Both the position numbers and the translations under genes were made by a program. DNA of 64,000 bases from Streptomyces avicenniae (GTDB lineage Bacteria > Actinomycetota > Actinomycetes > Streptomycetales > Streptomycetaceae), in assembly GCF_000719135.1 (NCBI RefSeq), contig NZ_JOEK01000020.1:152774-216773 (forward strand). Reading direction: 5' to 3'. The notes beneath the pieces were generated by a model, which had not been told where the DNA came from, searched no databases, and saw only the letters and a list, made by a program, of their open reading frames with translations. Each line of letters opens with the position of its first letter. The first letter of the stretch is position 1. Below, in pieces: positions 8,115 through 17,049 of this stretch.

Positions 8115-8785
8115 CAGGCGCCCCACTGACCCTGCTGCTCGTCGAGGACGACGAACTCACCCGCACCGGTCTGCGTACCCTGCTGTCGGCCCAGCCCGAC
8201 CTCGCCGTCGTCGGGGAGGCCGCCGACGGTGCCGAGGCCCTCCAACTCGCCACGAGCCTGCGCCCCGACGTCGTCCTGATGGACGTCCGCATGCCGCGCA
8301 TGGACGGCATCGAGGCCACCCGCAGGCTCCGGGCCGACCTCGAAGTCCCCCCGAAGATCATCGTCATCACCACCTTCGAGAGCGACGACTACGTGTACGA
8401 CGCCCTGCGCGCGGGCGCGGACGGCTTCATCCTCAAGCGAGCCCCCGTCGGGCAGATCGCGCACGCCGTCCGGCTCGTCGCGACGGGGGACACGCTCCTG
8501 TTCCCGGACGCCGTACGCAGGCTCGTCGCCACGCGTCCCCCCACCGCCCGTCAAGACCCCGCCGGGCCACGGCTGCCCGTGCCGCTCACCGGACGCGAGA
8601 CGGACATCCTGCGTCTCATGGCCACCGGCCTGTCCAACCCGCAGATCGCCGAACACCTCACCGTCAGCATGGAGACCGTCAAGACCCATGTCAGCAACGT
8701 CCTGACCAAACTCGGCGCGCGCAACCGCACACAGGCCGTCATCCTCGCCTACGAGAGCGGCATCGTCGTCCCCGGCCAGGGGTGA
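8111..8785 (+). CDS. LuxR/NarL-family response regulator
   Basis: A 224-residue response regulator. The receiver domain has the acidic pocket VEDDE (residues 11-15), the phosphorylation site Asp58 in VVLMDVRMPRMDG and the conserved Lys near residue 109 in GFILKRAP. The C-terminal LuxR HTH is LTGRETDILRLMATGLSNPQ followed by VKTHVSNVLTKLGARNRTQA. It is co-translated with the sensor kinase and probably binds the CCCCCG-N2-CGGGGG palindromes at 6794-6836 to control the ABC/CPBP operon and itself. The effector signal is unknown. Confidence 0.92.
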   Translation: MTGAPLTLLLVEDDELTRTGLRTLLSAQPDLAVVGEAADGAEALQLATSLRPDVVLMDVRMPRMDGIEATRRLRADLEVPPKIIVITTFESDDYVYDALRAGADGFILKRAPVGQIAHAVRLVATGDTLLFPDAVRRLVATRPPTARQDPAGPRLPVPLTGRETDILRLMATGLSNPQIAEHLTVSMETVKTHVSNVLTKLGARNRTQAVILAYESGIVVPGQG

Positions 8786-8912
8786 CGCCGCCGCTCCAAG
8801 GACGCCGGTCACCCGCCGCCCACCACGCCCCCACCCAGTGAAAGACTGAGGGCCGTCGCCGCGGGGGAGACCGGCCCGGGGCGAAGCCTGACGAGGGGGG
8901 AGTGGTGGACGG

Positions 8913-10067
8913 GTGCGACTGCTGCACACCTCCGACTGGCATCTCGGCCGCAGTTTCCACCGCGTCGGACTGCGCGACGAGCAGGAGGCGTTCCTCGACC
9001 ACCTGGTCACCACCGCCCGCGCCGAACGCGTGGACGCCGTCCTCGTCGCCGGTGACATCCACGACCGCGCCATCCCGCCGCTGCACGCCGTGCGACTCCT
9101 CGACGACGTCCTGCACCGCCTGGCCGCCCTCGACATCCCCACCGTTCTGATCTCCGGCAACCACGACTCCCCGCACCGGCTCGGCTCAGGCGCCCGCCTC
9201 ATCGCCCGCGCGGGCATCCACCTGCTGACCGACCCCGCCGACTGCGCCACACCCGTGGTCCTCACCGACGCGCACGGCGACGTCGCCGTCTACGGTCTGC
9301 CCTACCTCGAACCCGCCCTGGTCCGGGATGAGTTCGCCGTCCCCCGGGCCGACCACGCCGCCGTGCTCGGCGCCGCCATGGACCGCGTGCGCGCCGACCT
9401 CGCCCGCCGCCCCGACGGCACCCGCTCCGTCGTCCTGGCCCACGCCTTCGTCACCGGCGGCCGTCCGTCCGACAGCGAGCGCGACATCACGGTCGGCGGC
9501 GCCTCCGCCGTACCGGTCTCGCTGTTCGACGGCATCGACTACACCGCGCTCGGGCACCTCCACGGCTGTCAGACCCTCACCGACCGCGTCCGCTACTCCG
9601 GTTCACCGCTGGCCTACTCCTTCTCCGAGGCCGGACACCGCAAGTCGCTCTGGCTCGTCGATCTCGGCCCCGCAGGACAGATCGACGCCACACGCCTCGA
9701 CTGGCCCGTCCCCCGGCCCCTCGCCCGGATCAGGGGCCGACTCGACACCCTGCTCACCGATCCCGCGCTCGGCCCGCACGAGACGGCCTGGGTCGAGGCG
9801 ACGCTCACGGACCCGGTCCACCCCGAGGAGCCCATGGCACGCCTGTCCGCACGCTTCCCACACGTCCTCAGCCTCGTCCACGACCCCGAGCGCGCCGACG
9901 CCACCGGCCCCGCCTCGTACGCCCAGCGCCTCAGTGGGCGGGACGACCAGCAGATCGCCGAGGACTTCGTCACGCACGTGCGCGCCGGGCAAGGCCCCGA
10001 CGCGGCGGAACGCGCCGCCCTCCGCGCCGCACTCGACGCGGCCCGCGTCCGGCGGGCGGCCCGATGA
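8913..10067 (+). CDS. sbcD: exonuclease SbcCD subunit D
   Basis: A 384-residue Mre11-type metallophosphoesterase, the nuclease subunit of SbcCD, which cleaves hairpins and trims DNA ends during repair. The phosphoesterase motifs are all present: HTSDWHLGR near the N terminus, VAGDIHDRA, ISGNHDSPHRL, VLAHAFVTGG and GHLHG. The GTG at 8913 (MRLLHTSDWH) has a GAGGGGGGAG ribosome site 11 bases upstream. It overlaps sbcC by ATGA, which couples translation of the two subunits. The 127 bases upstream of it hold no feature I recognise. Confidence 0.95.
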   Translation: MRLLHTSDWHLGRSFHRVGLRDEQEAFLDHLVTTARAERVDAVLVAGDIHDRAIPPLHAVRLLDDVLHRLAALDIPTVLISGNHDSPHRLGSGARLIARAGIHLLTDPADCATPVVLTDAHGDVAVYGLPYLEPALVRDEFAVPRADHAAVLGAAMDRVRADLARRPDGTRSVVLAHAFVTGGRPSDSERDITVGGASAVPVSLFDGIDYTALGHLHGCQTLTDRVRYSGSPLAYSFSEAGHRKSLWLVDLGPAGQIDATRLDWPVPRPLARIRGRLDTLLTDPALGPHETAWVEATLTDPVHPEEPMARLSARFPHVLSLVHDPERADATGPASYAQRLSGRDDQQIAEDFVTHVRAGQGPDAAERAALRAALDAARVRRAAR

Positions 10068-13000
10068 GGCTGCACCGGCTGACCCTGACGGCCTTCGGCC
10101 CGTTCGGCGGCACCCAGCACGTGGACTTCGACGCCCTCGCCGCCGCCGGACTCTTCCTCCTCCACGGCCCCACCGGGGCGGGCAAGACGTCCGTCCTGGA
10201 CGCCGTCTGCTTCGCCCTCTACGGCACCGTCCCAGGCGCCCGGCAGAGCAGCGGCGTCTCCCTGCGCAGCGACCACGCCGAGCCCGGAACCGCCACGGAA
10301 GTCGTCCTCGAACTGACCCTCGGCGACCGGCGGCTGGAGATCACCCGCCGACCCGAACAGGTACGGCCCAAGCGCCGGGGCACCGGCACCACCCGCGACC
10401 GCGCCCGCACCCTCCTGCGCGAACGCGACGCGGCCACCGCCGCCTGGCGCCCGCTCAGCGCCTCCCACCAGGAGATCGCCGACGAACTGGGCGGGCTGCT
10501 CGGCGGGATGAGCCGCGAGCAGTTCTGCCAGGTCGTCCTCCTGCCGCAGGGCGAATTCGCCCGCTTCCTGCGCGCGGGCGCCGAGGAGCGGGCCAAGCTC
10601 CTCGGCCGCCTCTTCGACACCCGCCGCTTCGCCGATGCGGAGGCACACCTCGCCACCCTGCGCGCCGAGGCCGCCGACCGGGTCCGTGAGGCCGACGAGC
10701 ACCTGCGTGCCACCGCCCACCGCATCGAGCAGGCAGCCGCGTCCCTGCCCGGCGTCCCCGAAGCGCCCGGCACGGAAGGCGCCCTCGGCGACCCGGCCGA
10801 CGCCGTCCTCACCTGGGCCGCCCACGCGCGCAGCACCGCGCGCGAACACCAGGACATCACCCGTGTTGCGCTCCACACCGCCGAGGCCGCCCACGCAGCC
10901 GCGGGCGAGGAGCACACGGAAACCCGCGAACGCGCCCGGCTCCGGACCCGCTTCGCCGACGCCCACCGCCGTGCGGACGCGCTCGCCGCCGCGCAGCCCG
11001 AACGGGACCGCGTCCGCCACACCCTCGACCTCGCGCGCGCCGCCGACTCCGTGGCCCCCGCCCTCGCGCTCCGCGACGCCTCCGACGCCGACCACGAGGC
11101 CGCCGCCGAGGCCGAACGCCGCGCCCGCGCCCACCTGCCTCCCGACCTCGCCGACGCCCCTGCCCTCCAGCTCACCGACCGCGAGCGCGCCGTCCGTGAG
11201 CAACTGGGCGCGCTCGCCGCCGCAGCCCACGCCGAGAGCCGCGCCCAGCGGATCACCGCCGACCTGGCGGAACTCGACGCCGAGACGGCCGCGGAGCGTA
11301 ACCTCGTCGCCGAAGAGAGCCCGCTCCTCGCCGCCTGGCCAGGAACGGCGGAACGCCTCCGGGCACGGCTCGACCTCGCCCGTGCCGCCGCCTCCCGCGC
11401 CGAGGCGCTGGCCCAGCGCCTCGAACCTGCGGAACGCCGCCTCGCCGCCGCCGACCGCCGCGACGACCTGGCCGAGGCCGTCCACGCCGCCCGCGAACGG
11501 CTCCTGCACGCCCGCGAGACCGCCGCCGACGCCTACGCCCACTGGCTCGACCTGCGTGAACGCCGTCTGCGCGGCATCGCCGCCGAACTGGCGGCGGGCC
11601 TCACCCCCGGGGAGCCCTGTGCCGTCTGCGGCTCGCCCGACCACCCGCACCCCACCCCCGCAGCCGCCGACCACGTGGACCGCGCCGACGAGGAGGCCGC
11701 GTCCGCGGCCCACCGGTCCGCCGACGAGGGCCGCGCACGCGCGGAGGCCCGGCTCGCGACACTACGCGAGCAGCGCGCGTCCGCCGCCGCGGAGGCGGGC
11801 GACGAGCCGCGCACGGCACTCGCCGCCGCCGTCACCGGCCTGCGCGCCGACCTCGACGCCGCCCGCGCCCAAGCCGCGGACGAATCCGCCGCCCGTCAAG
11901 CGCTCACGACGGCCGAGCGCGACCACGACACCCTGCGCGACCGCATCCAGGAGACCGAACGGCGCACGGCCGCCCGAGTCTCACGGCGTACGGCCCTCGA
12001 CGCGGAACGGGCCTCCCTCCTCGACGGCATCGAGCGCGCCCGCGCGGGAGCCCCCACGGTCGCCGCCCGCACGACCGAACTCGCCGCGCTGGCCGACGCG
12101 CTCGGCGCCGCCGCCGACGCGGCCCGCGCCACGGCCGAGACCGCCGACAGGCTCAAGACGGCGGACGACCGCGTCGCCACCGCAGCCTTCGGCGCCGGGT
12201 TCCCCACCCCGCGGGCCGCCGGGGAGGCGTCCCTCGACCGGGCGGAGCAGCGCGCCCTCCAAGAGCGCCTCGACAGCTGGTACGCCGAGGAGACCTCGGT
12301 CGCCGCGCTCCTCACCGAGGAGCGCGCCGCAGGACCCGCCGTGCACCTCCCCGCCGATCCCGCCGCCACCGAGGCGGCGCTCGTGGCCGCCACGGCACGG
12401 CTGCGCACGGCCGCAGCCGCCGAGGCCGCCTCCCGTGCCCGAGGAGACGCGCTCGACCAGCTCGCCGCGCGCGCCGCCGTGGATCGCGAACGGCTGGCAC
12501 CGCTGCGGGCCGAGGCCAGCCGCGTCACCCGGCTCGCCGGCCTGACGGCGGGCACGTCGCAGGAGAACGAGTACCGGATGCGCCTGGAGACCTACGTCCT
12601 GGCCGCCCGGCTCGAACAGGTCGCGGCAGCCGCGGGGACCCGCCTGCACCGCATGTCGTCCGGCCGCTACACGCTCGTCCACTCCGACGCCCGCGCGCCC
12701 CACCGGCAGCGCTCCGGGCTCGGGCTCCACATCATGGACGCCTGGACGGGCAGGGCCCGCGACACCGCCAGTCTCTCCGGCGGCGAGTCGTTCTTCGTCT
12801 CCCTGGCCCTCGCGCTCGGCCTCGCCGACGTGGTGACCGCCGAGGCCGGTGGCATCCGCCTGGACACCCTCTTCATCGACGAGGGCTTCGGCAGCCTCGA
12901 CGAGCAGTCGCTCGACGAGGTCCTCGACGTCCTCGACGGACTGCGCGAGCACGACCGCAGCGTGGCGATCGTGAGCCACGTCCCCGACCTGCGCTCACGG

Positions 13001-13078
13001 GTCCCCGCGCAACTCGAAGTGGTCAAGTCCCGCACCGGTTCGACGCTGCGGCACCACATGGCGCCCGCGACCGCCTGA
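10064..13078 (+). CDS. sbcC: exonuclease SbcCD subunit C (SMC-like ATPase)
   Basis: A 1004-residue Rad50-type ATPase. The N-terminal Walker A is GPTGAGKTSVLDAVCFALYG (about residues 35-54). Two long alanine- and arginine-rich coiled coils flank the zinc hook CAVCGSPDHPHP (Cys519 and Cys522). The C-terminal half of the ATPase has the signature SLSGGESFFVSLALALGLAD and Walker B DTLFIDEGFGSLDEQSL. It forms the ATP-driven part of the SbcCD nuclease for repair of hairpins and double-strand breaks. Length and domain order are normal for actinobacterial SbcC. Confidence 0.95.
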   Translation: MRLHRLTLTAFGPFGGTQHVDFDALAAAGLFLLHGPTGAGKTSVLDAVCFALYGTVPGARQSSGVSLRSDHAEPGTATEVVLELTLGDRRLEITRRPEQVRPKRRGTGTTRDRARTLLRERDAATAAWRPLSASHQEIADELGGLLGGMSREQFCQVVLLPQGEFARFLRAGAEERAKLLGRLFDTRRFADAEAHLATLRAEAADRVREADEHLRATAHRIEQAAASLPGVPEAPGTEGALGDPADAVLTWAAHARSTAREHQDITRVALHTAEAAHAAAGEEHTETRERARLRTRFADAHRRADALAAAQPERDRVRHTLDLARAADSVAPALALRDASDADHEAAAEAERRARAHLPPDLADAPALQLTDRERAVREQLGALAAAAHAESRAQRITADLAELDAETAAERNLVAEESPLLAAWPGTAERLRARLDLARAAASRAEALAQRLEPAERRLAAADRRDDLAEAVHAARERLLHARETAADAYAHWLDLRERRLRGIAAELAAGLTPGEPCAVCGSPDHPHPTPAAADHVDRADEEAASAAHRSADEGRARAEARLATLREQRASAAAEAGDEPRTALAAAVTGLRADLDAARAQAADESAARQALTTAERDHDTLRDRIQETERRTAARVSRRTALDAERASLLDGIERARAGAPTVAARTTELAALADALGAAADAARATAETADRLKTADDRVATAAFGAGFPTPRAAGEASLDRAEQRALQERLDSWYAEETSVAALLTEERAAGPAVHLPADPAATEAALVAATARLRTAAAAEAASRARGDALDQLAARAAVDRERLAPLRAEASRVTRLAGLTAGTSQENEYRMRLETYVLAARLEQVAAAAGTRLHRMSSGRYTLVHSDARAPHRQRSGLGLHIMDAWTGRARDTASLSGGESFFVSLALALGLADVVTAEAGGIRLDTLFIDEGFGSLDEQSLDEVLDVLDGLREHDRSVAIVSHVPDLRSRVPAQLEVVKSRTGSTLRHHMAPATA

Positions 13079-13093
13079 ACGTCCGCCGCACGG

Positions 13094-13129
13094 GCGCGGT
13101 GCGCGCGGAAACCCCCGCGCGCACCGCGC
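13094..13129. terminator. bidirectional terminator hairpin
   Basis: A perfect 15-bp GC stem (arms 13094-13108 and 13115-13129, loop AAACCC) lies between the convergent sbcC and DUF885 genes. Confidence 0.75.
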
Positions 13130-13134
13130 ACCCG

Positions 13135-14823
13135 TCACAGTGCCGACAGCTCGGCCACCAGGTCGTCGAGGCCCAGCGAGCCCTGCGACAGCGCCGCCAT
13201 GTGCCACTTCTTGGCGTCGAACGCGTCCCCGTGCGCCGCCCTCGCGGCCTCGCGGCCCGTCAGCCAGGCACGCTCGCCCAGCTTGTAGCCGATCGCCTGG
13301 CCCGGCATGCCCAGGTAGCGCACCAGCTCACTGGCCACGAAGTCGGCGGGCCGCCCGCTGTGCCGTCCGAAGAACTCGTGCGCCAGCTCGGGCGTCCACG
13401 TCTCGCCCGGGTGGAACGGCGAGTCGTCCGGGATCGTCAGCTCCAGGTGCATGCCGATGTCGATGATGACGCGGACCGCGCGCATCATCTGGCAGTCCAG
13501 GTAACCGATGCGCTGCTCGGCGTTCTTGAGCAGGCCCAGCTCGTCCATCAGGCGCTCGGCGTACAGCGCCCAGCCCTCCAGGTTGGCGCTGACGCCGCCG
13601 ACCGTCGTCTGGTAGCGCGAGAGCTGGTCCGCGACGTACACCCACTGCGCGAGCTGGAGATGGTGACCGGGCACCCCCTCGTGGTACCAGGTGGACACCA
13701 GGTCGTAGACGGGGAACTTCGTCTCGCCCAGCGTCGGCAGCCAGGTGCGCCCGGGGCGGGAGAAGTCCAGCGACGGGCTCGTGTAGTACGGGGCCGCGGC
13801 GCTGCCCGCGGGGGCGATCATCGACTCGACGCGCTTGACGGGCTCGGCCAGCTCGAAGTGCGTGCCGTCCAGCGTCTCGATGGCCTCGTCCATCAGGGAC
13901 TGGAGCCACTGCCTGACGTCGGCGAGGTCCACCGTCTCGCCCTCGGTGTCCAGGTGCTTCAGCGCCTCCCAGGGGGTCGCCCCCGGGAGGATCTTCTCGG
14001 TCTCCGCCTGCATCTCGGCGTGCAGCCGGTGGAACTCGGACCAGCCGTACGCGTACGCCTCGTCCAGGTCGAGGTCCGTGCCGTTCCAGTAGCGGACCCA
14101 CCGGGCGTACCGCTCGCGGCCGACGGTGTCGGGGCCGCCCTCCACCGCGGGCGCGTACACGTCGCGCAGCCAGTCCCGCAGCGCCGTGATGGCCTCGGTC
14201 GCCGCCCCCGCAGCCGTGTCCAGCTCGGAGCGCAGCGCCTCGGGGCCGTCGGCGGCGAAGTCGGCGAACCAGCTGCTGGTGCCGTCCTCGCCGCCTATCC
14301 ACTCGTCCAGCTGCCCGATGACCGTGACGACCTGGCGCGGGCCCGCGTGCAGCGAGCGGGCGAGGCCCTCGGCCAGCGAGGCCCGGTAGCCCTCCAGCGC
14401 GGCGGGCACGGCCCGCAGACGCCGGGCGATGGCGGCCCAGTCGTCCTCCGTGTCGGTCGCGGCGAGGGTGAACACACTGCGCACCGAGTGCAGGGGCGAG
14501 TGGAGGTTGCTCACCGCGCGCAGCGGTTCCCCGGCGTCGTGCACGGCCAGCTCGGCCGTCAGCCTCTCGCGCAGCAGCCTGGCGCAGCGGCGCTCCACGT
14601 CCGTGTCCGCGCCGGGCAGGCGCTCGGCCTCGGCCAGCCGCTCCAGCGTCCGCCGCTTCAGGTCGGCGAGGGCCTCCTCCCCGGCGGGGGAGTAGTCCGG
14701 CAGCGCGTCCGCCGAGGCGGCCACGCCGAGGTACGTGCCGGTGATGGGGTCGAGCTGGACGAGGGAATCGACGTACGCGTCGGCGAGCTGCCGGGGGAGC
14801 CAGGTGGTGGGATCTTCAGACAT
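13135..14823 (-). CDS. DUF885 family protein, predicted metallopeptidase
   Basis: A 562-residue protein of the DUF885 family (PF05960), related to M32/M2-like zinc peptidases. The metal-binding motif is TWYHEGVPGHHLQLAQ, with His381, Glu382 and the paired His387-His388; a downstream Glu in ANLEGWALYAERLMDELGL is the likely third ligand. No signal peptide is visible, so it should act in the cytoplasm. The start at 14823 (MSEDPTTWLPRQLADAY) gives the usual family length. The substrate of these proteins is not established. Confidence 0.88.
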   Translation of the reverse strand: MSEDPTTWLPRQLADAYVDSLVQLDPITGTYLGVAASADALPDYSPAGEEALADLKRRTLERLAEAERLPGADTDVERRCARLLRERLTAELAVHDAGEPLRAVSNLHSPLHSVRSVFTLAATDTEDDWAAIARRLRAVPAALEGYRASLAEGLARSLHAGPRQVVTVIGQLDEWIGGEDGTSSWFADFAADGPEALRSELDTAAGAATEAITALRDWLRDVYAPAVEGGPDTVGRERYARWVRYWNGTDLDLDEAYAYGWSEFHRLHAEMQAETEKILPGATPWEALKHLDTEGETVDLADVRQWLQSLMDEAIETLDGTHFELAEPVKRVESMIAPAGSAAAPYYTSPSLDFSRPGRTWLPTLGETKFPVYDLVSTWYHEGVPGHHLQLAQWVYVADQLSRYQTTVGGVSANLEGWALYAERLMDELGLLKNAEQRIGYLDCQMMRAVRVIIDIGMHLELTIPDDSPFHPGETWTPELAHEFFGRHSGRPADFVASELVRYLGMPGQAIGYKLGERAWLTGREAARAAHGDAFDAKKWHMAALSQGSLGLDDLVAELSAL

Positions 14824-14939
14824 GGCCCCATCCTGATACGCCGAGGGGTGGTTCGTCACGCCCCCTCGGGCCTCTGACATGCCCGGATGGGTTCCCGGGC
14901 GGCGCCGCGCGTGATCCGCTGCCCGTACGCCCTCCCGGG

Positions 14940-15584
14940 TCAGCCGCCTGCCGCCAGGGGCAAGGCGGCGGCGGGCAGCGCCGTGACGCGGGCGCTCAGC
15001 ACGAGAGTTGACCCTTCCGTGTGCCGTTCGAGCGGCAGGCCGGTGCCGCGCATCAGGGCGGGCATGGCGGTGTCGGCCGTACTCGTCACCGTGTATACGA
15101 TCTCGCGCCGTTCGCGCAGGGCGATCGCCAGCAGCGACCGCAGCATCGCCGTGCCGATTCCCCGCCGCTGCCACTCGTCCTCGACCAGCAGCGCGATCTC
15201 GGCCTCGTCGTCGTCCCACAGGAGGTGCGCCAGGCCGACGACATGGCCTGGCGTGGTCTCGGCGGCCAGGCTCCGGCCGAAGCGCGGGCTCAGGAGGTGG
15301 CCGAGGTACCGGTCCGCTTCCCCGGGCGGGCCGGGGTAGCGGTGGGCGAGGGTGAAGGCCGAGCACCGGGCGTGCATCGCCCGTGCCGCCGTGAGGTCGT
15401 CGGGACCGGCGGTCCGCAGCAGCACCGGGGTCTCCGTGCTGTCCACGCCGTCGGCCGTCCGCCGCTGTGATCCGCCCCTGATGTCCGGCGCACACGACCG
15501 GCCCGACCGGTAACCGCCCAGGGAGTCGTGGGCGGCGCGGCGCGGGAGGCGGATCGAGCTGTGCTGTGCGTCGCAGTCTGCCAT
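14940..15584 (-). CDS. GNAT family N-acetyltransferase
   Basis: A 214-residue protein whose GNAT fold begins around residue 55 (LLRTAGPDDLTAARAMHARC). The acetyl-CoA binding motif A is LVEDEWQRRGIGTAMLRSLL. The substrate is unknown. The ATG at 15584 has a GAGGACGAC ribosome-site candidate but leaves an unusual 45-residue N-terminal extension. A GTG at 15446 would start right at the fold (168 residues) and may be the true start. Confidence 0.75.
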   Translation of the reverse strand: MADCDAQHSSIRLPRRAAHDSLGGYRSGRSCAPDIRGGSQRRTADGVDSTETPVLLRTAGPDDLTAARAMHARCSAFTLAHRYPGPPGEADRYLGHLLSPRFGRSLAAETTPGHVVGLAHLLWDDDEAEIALLVEDEWQRRGIGTAMLRSLLAIALRERREIVYTVTSTADTAMPALMRGTGLPLERHTEGSTLVLSARVTALPAAALPLAAGG

Positions 15585-15767
15585 GCGAGCACTGTCGTCC
15601 TCGGTTATTGCGTGATCACGAACAGCCTGTGACCGGAGAGTAAAGGCGGCTTACGGGGCAAATGTTCCTCTCGCTCCAGCACCACCCGCCTCAGCCCGTA
15701 CCGAGGCGACGCGCGCGAGCCGTGGCCCCGGTGCGTGCGCGGCGGCGCGCTCTGATGAGATGAACGA
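15585..15767. other. divergent intergenic region with 10-bp palindrome
   Basis: The region between the acetyltransferase and the ECF41 sigma gene contains a perfect CGTGATCACG palindrome at 15611-15620 and little else recognisable. It may be an operator, but a palindrome of this length can occur by chance. Confidence 0.25.
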
Positions 15768-16691
15768 GTGGCAGACGACACTTCCGCTCACCCCGGCACG
15801 CCGACCGACCCCGTGGACATCTTCGAGGCGCACCGCGGGCTGCTCTTCGGCGTGGCCTACCGGATGCTCGGCCGGGTCGGCGACGCGGAGGACGTCGTGC
15901 AGGAGTGCTGGCCGCGCTGGTCGGCCGCCGACCACGCGGCGGTCAGGGAGCCGCGCGCCTATCTGGTGCGCATCGTCAGCAGGCTCGCCATCGACCGGCT
16001 GCGGCAGCTCTCGGCCCGCCGCGAGACCTATGTCGGTTCCTGGCTGCCCGAGCCGCTGTCCACCGACCGGGCCCTCGCCTCGCCGCACACGGCCCCGGAC
16101 GGCGCTGACCACGCGGTGTTCGCCGAGACCGTCTCCTACGCGGTGCTCGTCGTCATGGAGTCCCTCTCCCCCCTGGAGCGCGCGGTGTTCGTGCTGCGGG
16201 AGGCGTTCGGGCTGCCGTACACGGAGATCGCGGCGGCCCTCGGGCGCGACGCCGCCGCCGTCCGGCAGCTCGCCGTCCGTGCCCGGCGGCACATGGTCGA
16301 GCGACGCCCCCGCTATACCGTGGACCCGCTGCACCAGCGCGACCTGACGGAGCGGTTCCTCGCCGCGGCCGTGGACGGGGACCTCGCAGGACTGCTGTCC
16401 CTCCTCGCCCCCGACGTCACGCTCGTCGCCGACAGCGGCGGCCTCGCCCGCGGCCCGCTGCGCGACATCACGGGCGCCGACAAGGTGGGCCGCTTCCTCA
16501 TGGGCATCGGGGGCAACGCCCCTGCCGACCCCGGCTATCGACTCACCGCGCTCAACGGCGGGTTCGGCCTGGTCGTCACCAGCGCGGGCCGACCGCACAG
16601 CTTCTTCCAGCTCGACGTCGCGGACGGCCGCGTGCAGCGCATCCTCGTCCTCACCAATCCGGAGAAGACGGCCCACCTTCCGACGGACTGA
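15768..16691 (+). CDS. ECF41-type RNA polymerase sigma factor (SigJ-like)
   Basis: A 307-residue ECF sigma factor with a C-terminal SnoaL-like extension. Region 2 is RGLLFGVAYRMLGRVGDAED followed by VVQECWPRW; region 4 is LSPLERAVFVLREAFGLPYT followed by the helix-turn-helix. The linker motif WLPEP and the C-terminal NPEK segment are hallmarks of group ECF41, in which the extension itself controls activity and no classical anti-sigma factor is needed. The usual ECF41 partner (a carboxymuconolactone decarboxylase, oxidoreductase or epimerase) is not adjacent here. GTG 15768 is the start; no strong ribosome site is evident. Confidence 0.9.
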   Translation: MADDTSAHPGTPTDPVDIFEAHRGLLFGVAYRMLGRVGDAEDVVQECWPRWSAADHAAVREPRAYLVRIVSRLAIDRLRQLSARRETYVGSWLPEPLSTDRALASPHTAPDGADHAVFAETVSYAVLVVMESLSPLERAVFVLREAFGLPYTEIAAALGRDAAAVRQLAVRARRHMVERRPRYTVDPLHQRDLTERFLAAAVDGDLAGLLSLLAPDVTLVADSGGLARGPLRDITGADKVGRFLMGIGGNAPADPGYRLTALNGGFGLVVTSAGRPHSFFQLDVADGRVQRILVLTNPEKTAHLPTD

Positions 16692-17049
16692 CGCGCGCCA
16701 CCGCCCCATCCGTCCGGGAGCCGCCGCGCGCCGAATCCCCTTGGTCGCGCTCCCGTTCCGTCCCCACGCCCCGTCTCCCACCGGTGCCCTCCCGCCCGAC
16801 GACCGCCTTTTCCCCGATAACGGCACCATACGGGCGCCCACTGACAATCCCTCCCCTGGATTGGTCTTGACCAAGGTGCCGTGCGCCCGTATGGTCCCCA
16901 CATACGCAACAACCTTTCATAATCGCGCCATTGGCCCGCCGGCCCATGGCGCCCTGCGCATGACCGCCCGTCGTCGCCGGTCCCGTACCCACGGTTCCCG
17001 CGAGGCGACGGCGGCCCCGCAGGAGGTGGGACGATCACGGGAGGCAAGG
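16692..17049. other. long non-coding leader of the GntR gene
   Basis: A 358-base region without a supported gene. It holds the operator/promoter complex described at 16825-16895 and a second possible -10 (CATAAT, 16918-16923). The remainder shows no RNA gene or riboswitch that I recognise. Confidence 0.6.
16825..16895 (+). promoter_or_regulatory. GntR autoregulatory region: DasR-like operator inside nested inverted repeats
   Basis: TTGGTC-TT-GACCAA at 16861-16874 closely resembles the GntR/HutC-type core TGGTCTAGACCA. It is bracketed by a perfect 13-bp inverted repeat, ACCATACGGGCGC at 16825-16837 and GCGCCCGTATGGT at 16883-16895. TTGACC (16867-16872) and TATGGT (16890-16895) are spaced by 17 bases, so the -35 lies in the central operator and the -10 in the right arm. 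Repressor binding would block this promoter directly. Confidence 0.65.

Noticed and set aside
9614..11713. Minus-strand open frame of about 700 codons opposite sbcD/sbcC
   Set aside because: The translation is Gly/Val/Arg-rich without domains, as expected for the shadow of a coiled-coil gene; sbcC on the plus strand is certain.
10635..12545. Plus-strand open frame of about 636 codons within sbcC in another frame
   Set aside because: Pro/Arg/Ser-rich shadow frame; no start signal or motif, entirely contained in sbcC.
15611..15620. CGTGATCACG palindrome as an operator of the ECF41 gene
   Set aside because: Ten bases of symmetry alone is weak, and ECF41 promoters have a different motif, which I did not find here.
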